Shown here: in pieces, positions 8,221 to 16,814 of the stretch
How the letters are laid out: every line of letters starts with the position of its first letter
How positions within the stretch are numbered: position 1 is the first letter of the stretch
Assembly: GCF_001278075.1 (NCBI RefSeq)
Contig: NZ_CP011340.1
Location: 6,135,501 to 6,199,500 of the forward strand
Length of the DNA: 64,000 nt
Direction: 5' to 3'
Origin: Streptomyces pristinaespiralis
GTDB taxonomy: Bacteria > Actinomycetota > Actinomycetes > Streptomycetales > Streptomycetaceae
Program-made: the position numbers and the translations under genes
The notes under the pieces: model-generated
What the model was told of the DNA's origin: nothing
Databases searched by the model: none
Seen by the model: the letters and a program-made list of their open reading frames with translations, nothing else

Positions 8221-8272
8221 GTGTCAGTTCACGCTGACACGCCCCCTGGGACGTGTCAAAGAAACCTGACAC
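8221..8272 (-). promoter_or_regulatory. Two identical operators upstream of arsR
   Basis: The inverted repeat GTGTCA-N8-TGACAC occurs twice, at 8221-8240 and 8253-8272. Arms and 8-bp spacing are identical but the central 8 bp differ. The copies are offset by 32 bp, close to three helical turns, so two repressor dimers would sit on the same DNA face. They lie 20-72 bp upstream of the arsR start and fit autorepression by that protein. Confidence 0.8.
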
Positions 8273-8423
8273 ATGTCGGGGAGGAGTGAGGGGGGCCTCA
8301 GGGTCGTCTCGGGGTGGGCCCTGACCCACAATGGGCACAGCCGCGTGCGCAACCTCCCCGAAACCCGCGGATGGGATGCTCCAGGGAGCAGGCACGCGCC
8401 GTGACCGGCAAGGATGGGTGGAA

Positions 8424-9785
8424 ATGGACAAGCAGCAGGAATTCGTGCTCCGCACGCTCGAGGAGCGCGACATCCGCTTCGTACGCCTGTGGTTCACCGA
8501 TGTGCTCGGCTTCCTGAAGTCGGTCGCCGTGGCACCCGCCGAGCTGGAACAGGCCTTCGACGAGGGAATCGGCTTCGACGGCTCCGCGATCGAGGGCTTC
8601 GCCCGGGTCTACGAGTCCGACATGATCGCGAAGCCGGACCCCGGGACCTTCCAGATCCTGCCCTGGCGCGCGGAGGCGCCGGGCACGGCCCGGATGTTCT
8701 GCGACATCCTGATGCCCGACGGCTCGCCGTCCTTCGCGGACCCGCGCTTCGTGCTCAAGCGGATCCTCGCCAAGACCTCGGACCTGGGCTTCACCTTCTA
8801 CACCCACCCCGAGATCGAGTTCTTCCTGCTCAAGGACAAGCCCGTCGACGGCAGCCGCCCCACGCCCGCCGACAGCTCCGGCTACTTCGACCACACTCCG
8901 CAGAACGTGGGCATGGACTTCCGCCGCCAGGCGATCACCATGCTGGAGTCCATGGGCATCTCGGTCGAGTTCAGCCACCACGAGGGCGCGCCCGGCCAGC
9001 AGGAGATCGACCTGCGCTACGCGGACGCGCTGTCCACGGCGGACAACATCATGACGTTCCGCCTGGTCATGAAGCAGGTGGCGCTCGAGCAGGGCGTGCA
9101 GGCCACCTTCATGCCGAAGCCGTTCTCGGAGTACCCGGGCTCCGGCATGCACACCCACCTCTCGCTCTTCGAGGGTGACCGGAACGCCTTCTACGAGTCC
9201 GGCGCCGAGTACCAGCTCTCCAAGGTGGGCCGCTCCTTCATCGCCGGTCTGCTGAAGCACGCCGCGGAGATCTCGGCCGTCACCAACCAGTGGGTCAACT
9301 CCTACAAGCGCATCTGGGGCGGCTCCGCCCGCAGCGCCGGCGCGGGCGGCGAGGCCCCCTCGTACATCTGCTGGGGCCACAACAACCGCTCGGCCCTGAT
9401 CCGCGTCCCGATGTACAAGCCGGGCAAGACCGGCTCGGCCCGCATCGAGGTCCGCTCCCTGGACTCCGGCGCGAACCCGTACCTCTCCTACGCCGTCCTG
9501 CTCGCCGCCGGCCTGAAGGGCATCGAGGAGGGCTACGAGCTCCCCGCGGGCGCGGACGACGACGTCTGGGCCCTCTCCGACGCCGAACGCCGCGCGATGG
9601 GCATCGCCCCGCTCCCGCAGAACCTGGGCGAGGCGATCGACCTGATGGAGCGCAGCGAGCTGGTGGCGGAGACGCTCGGCGAGCACGTCTTCGACTTCTT
9701 CCTGCGCAACAAGAAGCAGGAGTGGGAGGAGTACCGCTCCGAGGTCACCGCGTTCGAGCTGCGCAAGTCCCTGCCGGTGCTGTAA
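8424..9785 (+). CDS. glnA2: Glutamine-synthetase-like ligase GlnA2 (gamma-glutamylpolyamine synthetase type)
   Basis: A 453-residue protein of the glutamine synthetase I fold: beta-grasp N-domain with FDGSAIEGFARV, metal and ATP site residues in HPEIEFFLL, and the glutamate-site segment GSGMHTHLSLFEG. In true GSI the loop carries Tyr397 for adenylylation; here the matching segment is DDVWALSDAE with Trp382, so GlnE cannot modify it there. S. coelicolor GlnA2 has been reported to glutamylate polyamines rather than ammonia; assigning this gene to that type rests on its sequence and on proximity to nadE and glnE. ATG at 8424 with AAGGA upstream. It is divergent from the arsR operator region and ends at a 16-bp hairpin. 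Confidence 0.88.
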   Translation: MDKQQEFVLRTLEERDIRFVRLWFTDVLGFLKSVAVAPAELEQAFDEGIGFDGSAIEGFARVYESDMIAKPDPGTFQILPWRAEAPGTARMFCDILMPDGSPSFADPRFVLKRILAKTSDLGFTFYTHPEIEFFLLKDKPVDGSRPTPADSSGYFDHTPQNVGMDFRRQAITMLESMGISVEFSHHEGAPGQQEIDLRYADALSTADNIMTFRLVMKQVALEQGVQATFMPKPFSEYPGSGMHTHLSLFEGDRNAFYESGAEYQLSKVGRSFIAGLLKHAAEISAVTNQWVNSYKRIWGGSARSAGAGGEAPSYICWGHNNRSALIRVPMYKPGKTGSARIEVRSLDSGANPYLSYAVLLAAGLKGIEEGYELPAGADDDVWALSDAERRAMGIAPLPQNLGEAIDLMERSELVAETLGEHVFDFFLRNKKQEWEEYRSEVTAFELRKSLPVL

Positions 9786-9820
9786 CCGCAGGTCAGCGCT
9801 GATATCGCCTGTCCACGGCA

Positions 9821-9855
9821 CTCCGGGCCGACGGTCGCCGACCGTCGGCCCGGAG
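9821..9855 (+). terminator. Strong hairpin terminator after glnA2
   Basis: A perfect 16-bp stem, 9821-9836 against 9840-9855, with a 3-nt loop, 36 bp after the glnA2 stop. The convergent DUF6233 gene ends at 9909, so it may serve both. Confidence 0.85.
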
Positions 9856-9908
9856 GCGTCCTGCACGCCCCGGGCCGTCTCCGGGCGGGCAGCCCTCTCC
9901 TGGGGCGG

Positions 9909-10238
9909 TCACAACATCCCCAGCTCGGAGTCCGGCCTGCAGAACTGGCACGGCTCCACGCCCTCCGCCAGCAGTTCCCGGGCCTCGGCCGGCGTGACCG
10001 GCTTCGTGCGCTGCGCCATGCGGCAGTCGCCGACGTGGACCTCGAACGGACGCCGGCCGGCGCCGATGCCGTGAGAGATCACGAACCCCGGATCCCGTGG
10101 CGCGGTGCGTCGGACGCGCTGCGCGGCGAGGCTGGTGCGCCGTTCCTCCTCGGCGATCCAGCGGTCCGTCTGCGCGAGCTGTTGCTCCTGGACGCGGCGC
10201 AGGAAGCGGAGGAGAGCGAGGCGCGGAATATCGGACAC
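9909..10238 (-). CDS. DUF6233 family protein
   Basis: A 109-residue protein of a Streptomyces-restricted family. The N-terminal helix LALLRFLRRVQEQQLAQTDRWIAEEERR is followed by a C-terminal part with VHVGDCRMA and GVEPCQFCRPDSELGML; the three Cys (GDC and CQFC) could bind a metal. The function is not known. The GTG at 10238 gives VSDIPRLALL, but no clear Shine-Dalgarno is visible, so the start is uncertain; the same frame is open 80 codons further upstream. It is convergent with glnA2. Confidence 0.8.
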   Translation of the reverse strand: MSDIPRLALLRFLRRVQEQQLAQTDRWIAEEERRTSLAAQRVRRTAPRDPGFVISHGIGAGRRPFEVHVGDCRMAQRTKPVTPAEARELLAEGVEPCQFCRPDSELGML

Positions 10239-10731
10239 AAGTTCGATTCTAGGGCCGGTGGACACCCGGCTGCCAGGCGCGCCGCGGTGCCCGCGACACC
10301 GAACCCGGTCGCGCCGCGTCCTCGCCGGAACCGTTGCGGCACAGGCGCGTCGCTGCCGGTGCGGTGGACGCCGCGCGCGAAGCGGCCGCGTCGGGCGGGA
10401 GTTGTCAGTCCGGGCGGGCACGCGAAACCTTCCGGCCGGTGGAGACGTGGGTTCGACCGATCCGCTGCTGCCGATCATCGGGTTCGGCCAGGAGACGGCC
10501 TACGCGCCCCGCGGGGCCCACCGGTGGCCGGCGTATCTGATGATCATCGGCGGCCGGGTCCTGGCCACACGATCGCCGCGGGGGTCACCCTGTCCCTGAG
10601 CCGCCGGCAGGGCCAGGGCGCCGGCCGGGCTCGAGCGGTGAGGAACCGTACGCCGGGCGTGCGGATGCGAAACGCGCCCGATGCGGTGACCCTGGAGTCA
10701 CGGGGGACCCTGCGTCGAGGAGGAAAACCCC
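10239..10731. other. 490-bp intergenic region, possible decayed small gene
   Basis: No convincing intact gene. A plus-strand GTG frame from 10447 gives VGSTDPLLPIIGFGQ and a hydrophobic stretch (WPAYLMIIGG). After a shift of frame near 10568 a further hydrophobic piece, TIAAGVTLSLSRR, follows. This may be a frameshifted short membrane protein, but it is too short to be sure. The last 40 bp hold the ribosome site of the following gene. Confidence 0.35.
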
Positions 10732-10938
10732 ATGTCCATGATGGACAAGCTCAAGAACATGCTCAAAGGTCATCCCGAGCAGACGGACCGGGGCATCGAG
10801 AAGGCCGGCGACTACGTGGACGGCAGGACCCAGGGCAAGCACAGCCGCCACGTCGACACGGCACAGGAAAAGATGAGGGACCAGTACGGATCCGGCGGCA
10901 CCGGTGGCACGGAAGGCCGCGACGAGCCGCGCCAGTGA
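10732..10938 (+). CDS. MT0933-like antitoxin family protein
   Basis: A 68-residue hydrophilic protein with the family pattern LKNMLKGHPEQTDRGIEKAG and YVDGRTQGKHSRHVDTAQEK. These short helical proteins are named after the M. tuberculosis Rv0909/MT0933 antitoxin, but in streptomycetes they usually occur without an adjacent toxin, and none is seen here. An antitoxin role is therefore family naming only. Excellent ribosome site (GAGGAGG about 8 nt before the ATG at 10732); a second in-frame ATG lies nearby (MSMM). Confidence 0.85.
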   Translation: MSMMDKLKNMLKGHPEQTDRGIEKAGDYVDGRTQGKHSRHVDTAQEKMRDQYGSGGTGGTEGRDEPRQ

Positions 10939-11008
10939 CCTCACCCGCGGACGCGTACCGGCCCCGGCCGGTGGGGCAGCGCCCACCGGCCGGGGCCGCC
11001 CCGCGCGT

Positions 11009-11668
11009 CTACTCCCCGCCCGGCCTGCGGGCGACGAGATAGGCCTGCGGAGTCTTCTCGCCCTCCTCCGGCTCGCGCTCCAGCCGGGCAAGCACCTCGA
11101 AACCCGCCTCCCGCAGCTGCTCCACGACCAGGTCCGGCCGCATCCGGTGGAAGTCGAGCGACACGCTGTGACCGAAGGCCTCCGTGTAGCGCGAGATGTG
11201 ATCACCGACCTGGAAGGCCACCGCGAGGTGTCCGCCGGGCGCGAGAATCCGGTGGAACCCGGCGAGCACGCCCGGGACTTCGGCCGGCGGAAGATGGATC
11301 ATCGAGTACCAGGCGACGACGCCCGCGAGCGAGCCGTCCGCGAAGCCGCCGAGCTCCGTCATGGAGCCCTCGTCGAACCGTAGCTGCGGATACGCGCGCC
11401 GGGCGAGTGCCACCATCGCGGGAGACAGGTCGATGCCCCGGATGTCCACCCCGAGGCCGGCCAGGCAGGCCGACACCCTTCCCGGTCCGGACCCGAACTC
11501 GACCACGGGGCCTGCCCCGTCCGCCCGCACCCTCTCGGCGAACGCGGCGAGCATGGCCCGCTCGAGGGACTTCGCCTCCGCCTCGAACCTCTCCGCGTAG
11601 TCGGCGGCGATCGCGTTGTACGAGGCGCGGGTGTCGCGCAGGAAGGTCTTTTCGACATCGGTGTCCAT
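11009..11668 (-). CDS. Class I SAM-dependent methyltransferase
   Basis: A 219-residue Rossmann-fold methyltransferase. Motif I is VVEFGSGPG, the acidic post-I motif is IRGIDLSPAMV, and SMTELGGFADGSLAGVVAWY with MIHLPPAEVP covers motifs II-III. The substrate is unknown. The ATG at 11668 gives MDTDVEKTFLRDTRASYNA. A GTG at 11692 with GGAGG 11 nt upstream is an alternative that would add eight residues. It follows the VOC gene on the same strand after about 110 bp. Confidence 0.88.
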   Translation of the reverse strand: MDTDVEKTFLRDTRASYNAIAADYAERFEAEAKSLERAMLAAFAERVRADGAGPVVEFGSGPGRVSACLAGLGVDIRGIDLSPAMVALARRAYPQLRFDEGSMTELGGFADGSLAGVVAWYSMIHLPPAEVPGVLAGFHRILAPGGHLAVAFQVGDHISRYTEAFGHSVSLDFHRMRPDLVVEQLREAGFEVLARLEREPEEGEKTPQAYLVARRPGGE

Positions 11669-11777
11669 GCGTACGTGGATACCAGCAGCCACTGACAGCC
11701 TGGCCTCCGCCACCGGCCGTCCCACACGGGGCGTGGCGGAGGCCGCACGGGCTCAGGACGCCGTAGGGCCGGGGCGG

Positions 11778-12209
11778 TCAGCGCTCCGACAGCGGCGCCG
11801 GTGCCTCCTGGACGCACCAGCTGTTGCCGTCCGGGTCCTTGAAGAACATGAACGCGTTCCACTCCTCGCCGGGGCCCTCCTCCCAGCCCGTCGGCCCCAC
11901 GTGCTGGATCGACGTCACCGGGACCCCGCGCGACATCAGCTCGGAGTGGGCCTTCGCGAGATCCGTGACGCACAGCTGGAGGCCGTGGAGTGCGCCGGGG
12001 GACATCGTGGGCTGGTCCGGGTGCGCGGGCATGCCGCTCATCAGGACGATGGAGCAGCGCGACCCCGGCGGGGTCAGCTGGATGATCCGCATGCCGGGGG
12101 CGACCTCGGAGTCGATGTCGGCCTTGAAGCCGCAGGCTTCCGAGTAGAAGGTCTTCGCACGGTCCAGATCCGCGACCGGTACGGGGACGACTTCCAGGGT
12201 CATTTCCAC
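11778..12209 (-). CDS. VOC (glyoxalase/bleomycin-resistance fold) protein
   Basis: A 143-residue single VOC domain made of two beta-alpha-beta-beta-beta units: VVPVPVADLDRAKTFYSEAC, then LQLCVTDLAKAHSELMSRGV, ending FFKDPDGNSWCVQEAP. The likely metal or active-site acid is the Glu in WCVQE; the reaction cannot be told from sequence. The GTG at 12209 has AAGGAA 8 nt upstream. It is transcribed divergently from glnE across a 340-bp gap. Confidence 0.88.
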   Translation of the reverse strand: MEMTLEVVPVPVADLDRAKTFYSEACGFKADIDSEVAPGMRIIQLTPPGSRCSIVLMSGMPAHPDQPTMSPGALHGLQLCVTDLAKAHSELMSRGVPVTSIQHVGPTGWEEGPGEEWNAFMFFKDPDGNSWCVQEAPAPLSER

Positions 12210-12550
12210 GGGTGGATTCCTTTCAACGGGGCGACGCCGGTGGTGAATCGCCCGCGAGTCTGTCCGAACACGGCGCCGTTCGCGGACCCGCGGGCCGTTC
12301 GTGGCGCAACCGGAACACCCGCGTGACGGGTCAGCAGATGTGTAGACCGCGGCCGTCGTCCCTACTCATCGGCCGACGCCGAAGCGTCCACACGCCTCAC
12401 CTCACGCCGCACACCGCGGAGCCGCCCCGCCGCGCCGCAGCACCGGCCGACAGGCCGGAAAGGCGGGAAACGCGTGGTCCGCCGGGCTCCCCGCGCGCCC
12501 CTGCGGTTACGCTCGAGCGCACACGGCGGCACGGCAGGACGGAGACCGGG
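12210..12550. other. 340-bp divergent promoter region between the VOC gene and glnE
   Basis: No gene is recognised. Frames from glnE remain open upstream but give Arg/Pro-rich sequence unlike GlnE. The region should hold both divergent promoters; no clear operator or -10/-35 pair stood out. Confidence 0.5.
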
Positions 12551-15538
12551 ATGACGGTTCCGGGGCGCAGGAGCAGCACCTTCACCCGGCTGCTGAGGCA
12601 CGGCTTCACCGACCCCTCCGCAGCCGCACAGCTCCTCGAACTCCCCGACATGGCGTCGGTGCGCAGCGATCCCGTGCTCCTCGACGCGCTCGGCGCCACC
12701 GCCGACCCCGACCTGGCCCTGCGCTCCCTCGTGCGCCTCGCCGAAGCGCACGAACCGGACGAACGGCGCCGGTTCCTCGACAACCTGATCACCGCGAAAC
12801 CGCTGCGTGACCGGCTGCTCGGCGTCCTCGGGGCGTCCGAGGCCCTCGGCGACCACCTGGCCCGCCACCCCCGCGACTGGCACGCCCTCGCCACCTACGA
12901 GTCGGCCGACCTGCACCCGGGCGTCGCCGACTTCGAACGCGGACTCGCCGACGCCACCGACCCCGTGTCCCTGCGCGTCTCCTACCGCCGCTGCCTGCTG
13001 GCCATAGCCGCCCGCGACGTGTGCGGCACCACCGACGTGGCGGAGGCCGCCGCCGAACTCGCCGACCTCGCCACCGCCACCCTGCGCGCCGCCCTGGGCA
13101 TCGCCCGCACCGCCGCGCCCCACGATGCGGCGGCCTGCCGGCTCGCCGTCATCGCCATGGGCAAGTGCGGCGGCCACGAGCTCAACTACGTCTCCGACGT
13201 CGACGTCATCTTCGTCGCCGAGCCCACAGGCGGCACGGAAGAGGCCAAGGCGCTCCAGGCCGCGACCCGGCTCGCGTCCCACCTCATGCGGATCTGCTCG
13301 GAGACCACCGTCGAAGGCACCATCTGGCCCGTCGACGCCAACCTGCGGCCCGAGGGACGCAACGGCCCACTGGTCCGCACCCTCTCCAGCCATGTCGCCT
13401 ACTACCAGCGCTGGGCCAAGACCTGGGAGTTCCAGGCGCTCCTCAAGGCCCGGCCGGTCGCCGGCGACCTCGCGCTGGGCGAGGCGTACACGGAGGCCGT
13501 CGCCCCGCTGGTCTGGCAGGCCGCCGAACGCGAGAACTTCGTCGCCGACGTCCAGAAGATGCGCCGCCGCGTCGTCGACAACATCCCCGTCGCCGAGATC
13601 GAGCGTGAACTGAAACTCGGCCCGGGCGGCCTGCGCGACGTCGAATTCGCCGTACAGCTCCTGCAACTCGTCCACGGCCGCAGCGACGCCACCCTGCACA
13701 GCGGCACCACGCTCGAAGCCCTCCAGGCCCTCGCCGCCGGCGGCTACGTCGGCCGGGCCGACGCCGCCCAGCTCGACGAGGCGTACCGCTTCCTGCGCGC
13801 CATGGAACACCGCATCCAGCTCCACAAGCTGCGGCGCACCCACCTCGTGCCCGAGCAGGAGGCCGACCTGCGGCGCCTCGCCCGCTCGCTGGGCCTGCGC
13901 ACCGACCCCGTCACCACCCTCAACCGCGAGTGGAAGCGCCACGCCTCCGTCGTGCGCCGGCTGCACGAGAAGATCTTCTACCGGCCGCTGCTCGACGCCG
14001 TCGCCCAGCTCACCCCCGGCGAGACCCGCCTCAGCCCCAAGGCCGCCGGTCAGCGCCTCGAAGCCCTCGGATACGCCGACCCCGCCGCCGCGATGCGCCA
14101 CCTGGAGGCCCTCGCCTCCGGAGTGAGCCGCAAGGCCGCCATCCAGCGCACCCTGCTGCCCGTACTGCTCGGCTGGTTCGCCGACTCCGCCGACCCCGAC
14201 GCCGGACTGCTCGGCTTCCGCAAGGTCTCCGACGCGCTCGGCAAGACGCCCTGGTACCTGCGGCTGCTGCGCGACGAGGGCGCCGCCGCGGAGAACCTCG
14301 CCCGCGTCCTGTCCGCCGGCCGCCTCGCCCCCGACCTGCTGCTGCGCGCGCCGGAGGCCGTCGCCATCCTCGGCGACCCCGAAGGCCTGCGGCCCCGCGG
14401 CCGCGACCACCTCGAACAGGAGATCCTCGCCGCCGTCGGCCGCGCCGACACCGCGGAGGCGGCGGTCGCAGCGGCCCGCGGGGTGCGCCGCCGCGAACTG
14501 TTCCGGACCGCCGCGGCCGACATCATCGGCTCCTACGGCACCGAGGAGAACCCCGCCGAGGCCGACGCCGGTGCCCTGGTCGACCAGGTCGGCGACGCGA
14601 TCACCGAACTGACCGCCGCCACCGTCGCGGGCGCGTTGCGCGCAGCCGTGCGCGACAAGTGGGGCGACACCCTGCCCACCCGTTTCGCCGTCATCGGGAT
14701 GGGCCGCTTCGGCGGACACGAGCTCGGCTACGGCTCCGATGCCGACGTGCTCTTCGTCCACCAGCCCCGCGACGGCGTCGACGAACAGGAAGCCGCACGG
14801 GCCGCGAACGCCGTCGTCTCCGAGATGCGCCGTCTGCTCCAGCTGCCGACCGCCGACCCGCCGCTGCTCATCGACGCCGACCTGCGGCCCGAGGGCAAGA
14901 GCGGACCCCTCGTGCGCACGCTCGCCTCCTACGGGGCCTACTACCGCCGCTGGTCGCTGGTCTGGGAGAGCCAGGCCCTGCTGCGCGCCCGGCCGATGGC
15001 CGGCGACACCGAGCTCGCCGAGGCGTTCATCGAACTCGTCGAGCCGCTGCGCCACCCCCGCGAGGGCCTCGACGACGAAGCGGTGCGCGAGATCCGCCGG
15101 CTCAAGGCGCGCATGGAGTCGGAACGCCTGCCGAGGGGCGCCGATCCCACCCTGCACACCAAGCTGGGCAGGGGCGGGCTGAGCGACGTCGAATGGACGG
15201 TCCAGCTGCTGCAGATGCGGCACGGCTGGGAGGTCCCGGGCCTGCGCACCACCCGCACCCGCGAGGCCCTGCGGGCGGCCCGCGCCGCGGGCCTCGTCTC
15301 CGAGGACGACGCCCGCACCCTCGACGAGGCCTGGGTTCTCGCGACCCGCGTCCGCAACGGCGTCATGCTGGTCCGTGGCCGCGCGGGCGACACGTTCCCG
15401 TCCGACGTGCGCGAGCTGGCGGCGGTGGGGCGGTACCTGGGGTACGGGCCGGGGCACGTGGGGGACATGCTGGACGACTACCGCCGGGTGACGCGGAGGG
15501 CGCGGGCGGTGATGGAGGCGGCGTTCTACGACGCGTAG
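12551..15538 (+). CDS. glnE: Glutamine synthetase adenylyltransferase (bifunctional adenylylation/deadenylylation)
   Basis: A 995-residue enzyme that adds or removes AMP on Tyr397 of GlnA. Both nucleotidyltransferase centres are present: GKCGGHELNYVSDVDVIF at about residue 205 (N-terminal, deadenylylating) and GRFGGHELGYGSDADVLF at about 720 (C-terminal, adenylylating), each with the G-G-x-E-L-x-Y-x-S-D-x-D pattern. Helical repeats follow each centre (KLGPGGLRDVEFAVQLLQL and KLGRGGLSDVEWTVQLLQM). Length fits the actinobacterial family. The ATG at 12551 gives MTVPGRRSSTFTRLLRHGF. Its target GlnA is encoded 30 kb away in the same window. Confidence 0.96.
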   Translation: MTVPGRRSSTFTRLLRHGFTDPSAAAQLLELPDMASVRSDPVLLDALGATADPDLALRSLVRLAEAHEPDERRRFLDNLITAKPLRDRLLGVLGASEALGDHLARHPRDWHALATYESADLHPGVADFERGLADATDPVSLRVSYRRCLLAIAARDVCGTTDVAEAAAELADLATATLRAALGIARTAAPHDAAACRLAVIAMGKCGGHELNYVSDVDVIFVAEPTGGTEEAKALQAATRLASHLMRICSETTVEGTIWPVDANLRPEGRNGPLVRTLSSHVAYYQRWAKTWEFQALLKARPVAGDLALGEAYTEAVAPLVWQAAERENFVADVQKMRRRVVDNIPVAEIERELKLGPGGLRDVEFAVQLLQLVHGRSDATLHSGTTLEALQALAAGGYVGRADAAQLDEAYRFLRAMEHRIQLHKLRRTHLVPEQEADLRRLARSLGLRTDPVTTLNREWKRHASVVRRLHEKIFYRPLLDAVAQLTPGETRLSPKAAGQRLEALGYADPAAAMRHLEALASGVSRKAAIQRTLLPVLLGWFADSADPDAGLLGFRKVSDALGKTPWYLRLLRDEGAAAENLARVLSAGRLAPDLLLRAPEAVAILGDPEGLRPRGRDHLEQEILAAVGRADTAEAAVAAARGVRRRELFRTAAADIIGSYGTEENPAEADAGALVDQVGDAITELTAATVAGALRAAVRDKWGDTLPTRFAVIGMGRFGGHELGYGSDADVLFVHQPRDGVDEQEAARAANAVVSEMRRLLQLPTADPPLLIDADLRPEGKSGPLVRTLASYGAYYRRWSLVWESQALLRARPMAGDTELAEAFIELVEPLRHPREGLDDEAVREIRRLKARMESERLPRGADPTLHTKLGRGGLSDVEWTVQLLQMRHGWEVPGLRTTRTREALRAARAAGLVSEDDARTLDEAWVLATRVRNGVMLVRGRAGDTFPSDVRELAAVGRYLGYGPGHVGDMLDDYRRVTRRARAVMEAAFYDA

Positions 15539-15579
15539 CCCTTGGGCGGGCGGCGTCGGGGGCCGTTCGCGTGGGGCGT

Positions 15580-15810
15580 TTCCCCCACCCCGCCCCTTCC
15601 CGAACCGGGCTCCGCCCGGGCCCCGTGCCGCCCTGCGGGCGGCGTACCGCGCTTCGCGCGGTGCCCTCGATCTCCCCCTACGGCCCGGCGGCCGTGGGAG
15701 GTGCCCCCGGGCGGGCTGACTTCGTCAGCCTCGCAGGCCCCCGATACACCGCGCGGAGCGCGGCACAGGTCCGGGCGGAGCCCGGTTTCGGGAAGGGGCG
15801 CGGTGGGGAA
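15580..15810. repeat. Long imperfect inverted repeat of Streptomyces intergenic type
   Basis: The sequence around CCCCGCCCCTTCCCGAACC (15580-15619) returns inverted at 15771-15810, with smaller hairpins (GCCGCCCTGCGGGCGGC; CGCGCTTCGCGCG) between. It fills the 308-bp gap between convergent glnE and the PAP2 gene, where it probably forms a large cruciform or terminator. A similar GGGAAGGGGCGGGGTGGGGAA motif recurs near 30714-30734. Confidence 0.8.
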
Positions 15811-15846
15811 CGAGTCCGCCGCAGACGGGACCGGTGTCCCGGAGGG

Positions 15847-16764
15847 TCAGGTGCGGGCCGCAGGCAGAAAGCGGCGGACCCCGCCCGTCCCCGGGTCGCG
15901 GGGCAGTTCGACCACCAGCTGCGGAAGCCGGTGCGGCAGCGCCCGGTACCACGCGTACGACACCGCGAAGCCGAACAGCAGGCACAGCACGCCGCCCACG
16001 GCGTCCAGCCAGAAGTGGTTCGCCGTGGCGACGATGACGACCAGCGTCAGGGTCGGGTACAGCACACCGAGGATCTTCGCCCACGGCGCCGTCGCCATCG
16101 CGAAGATGATGACGCCCGACCACACCGACCAGCCGATGTGCATGGACGGCATCGCCGCGTACTGGTTCGACATGTTCTTGAAGTTGCCGGAGGCCATCGA
16201 GCCCCAGGTGTCGTGGACCAGGACCGTGTCGATGAAGTGTTGGCCGTTCATCAACCGGGGCGGTGCGAGCGGGTACAGGTAGTAACCGACCAGAGCCACA
16301 CCCGTGGTGGCGAAAAGGACGAGCCGTGCGGCAGCGTAACGGCCCGGATGCACACGGTAGAGCCAGACGAGCACACTGATGGTGACGACGAAGTGCAGGG
16401 TGGCGTAGTAGTAATTCATCGACACGATGAGCCATGTCACCGAGTTCACCGCGTGGTTGACGGACTCCTCGACCGCTATGCCGAGGGTCTTTTCCAGCTG
16501 CCAGATCCAGTCCGCGTTACGCATGGCCTGGCTCTTCTGCTCGGGCACGGCGTTGCGGATGAGTGAGTACGTCCAGTAACTCACCGCGATCAGCATGACT
16601 TCGAACCAGATGCTGGGGCGGGCGGGCGTCCGGGGCGGCCGTGTTCGGGAACGGACAGGCGACTCGGCGGCCTCGTCCTCCACGATGGGTGACGGGGTCG
16701 CCGCCCGGCCTTCCAGAGTCTTCACGGTCGCTTCACCCATGAGAGAGGAGTCTGCCAGATGCAC
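15847..16764 (-). CDS. PAP2-superfamily membrane phosphatase or transferase
   Basis: A 305-residue protein with about six membrane helices. The PAP2 catalytic motifs C2 (AAMPSMHIGWS) and C3 (ATANHFWLDAVGG) are clear, and the family resembles the inositol-phosphoceramide-synthase-like branch. It probably moves or removes a phosphate head group on a lipid at the outer membrane face; the substrate is unknown. The GTG at 16764 has GGAGA 5 nt upstream, whereas the alternative ATG at 16740 has no ribosome site. It lies 50 bp downstream of the LacI-type gene on the same strand. Confidence 0.88.
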   Translation of the reverse strand: MHLADSSLMGEATVKTLEGRAATPSPIVEDEAAESPVRSRTRPPRTPARPSIWFEVMLIAVSYWTYSLIRNAVPEQKSQAMRNADWIWQLEKTLGIAVEESVNHAVNSVTWLIVSMNYYYATLHFVVTISVLVWLYRVHPGRYAAARLVLFATTGVALVGYYLYPLAPPRLMNGQHFIDTVLVHDTWGSMASGNFKNMSNQYAAMPSMHIGWSVWSGVIIFAMATAPWAKILGVLYPTLTLVVIVATANHFWLDAVGGVLCLLFGFAVSYAWYRALPHRLPQLVVELPRDPGTGGVRRFLPAART

Positions 16765-16814
16765 GCCGCTCTCCGATCATCCCTCGGACGGGTTCACGGC
16801 GCATACTGTCCGAC

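Noticed and set aside
10732..10938. A toxin-antitoxin pair around the MT0933-like antitoxin.
   Set aside because: No toxin gene lies on either side; the DUF6233 gene and the methyltransferase are not toxin families, so only the single protein is called.
12362..15457. Minus-strand frame of about 1,030 codons opposite glnE.
   Set aside because: Low-complexity Gly/Val/Glu-rich translation with no motifs; glnE on the plus strand is unambiguous.
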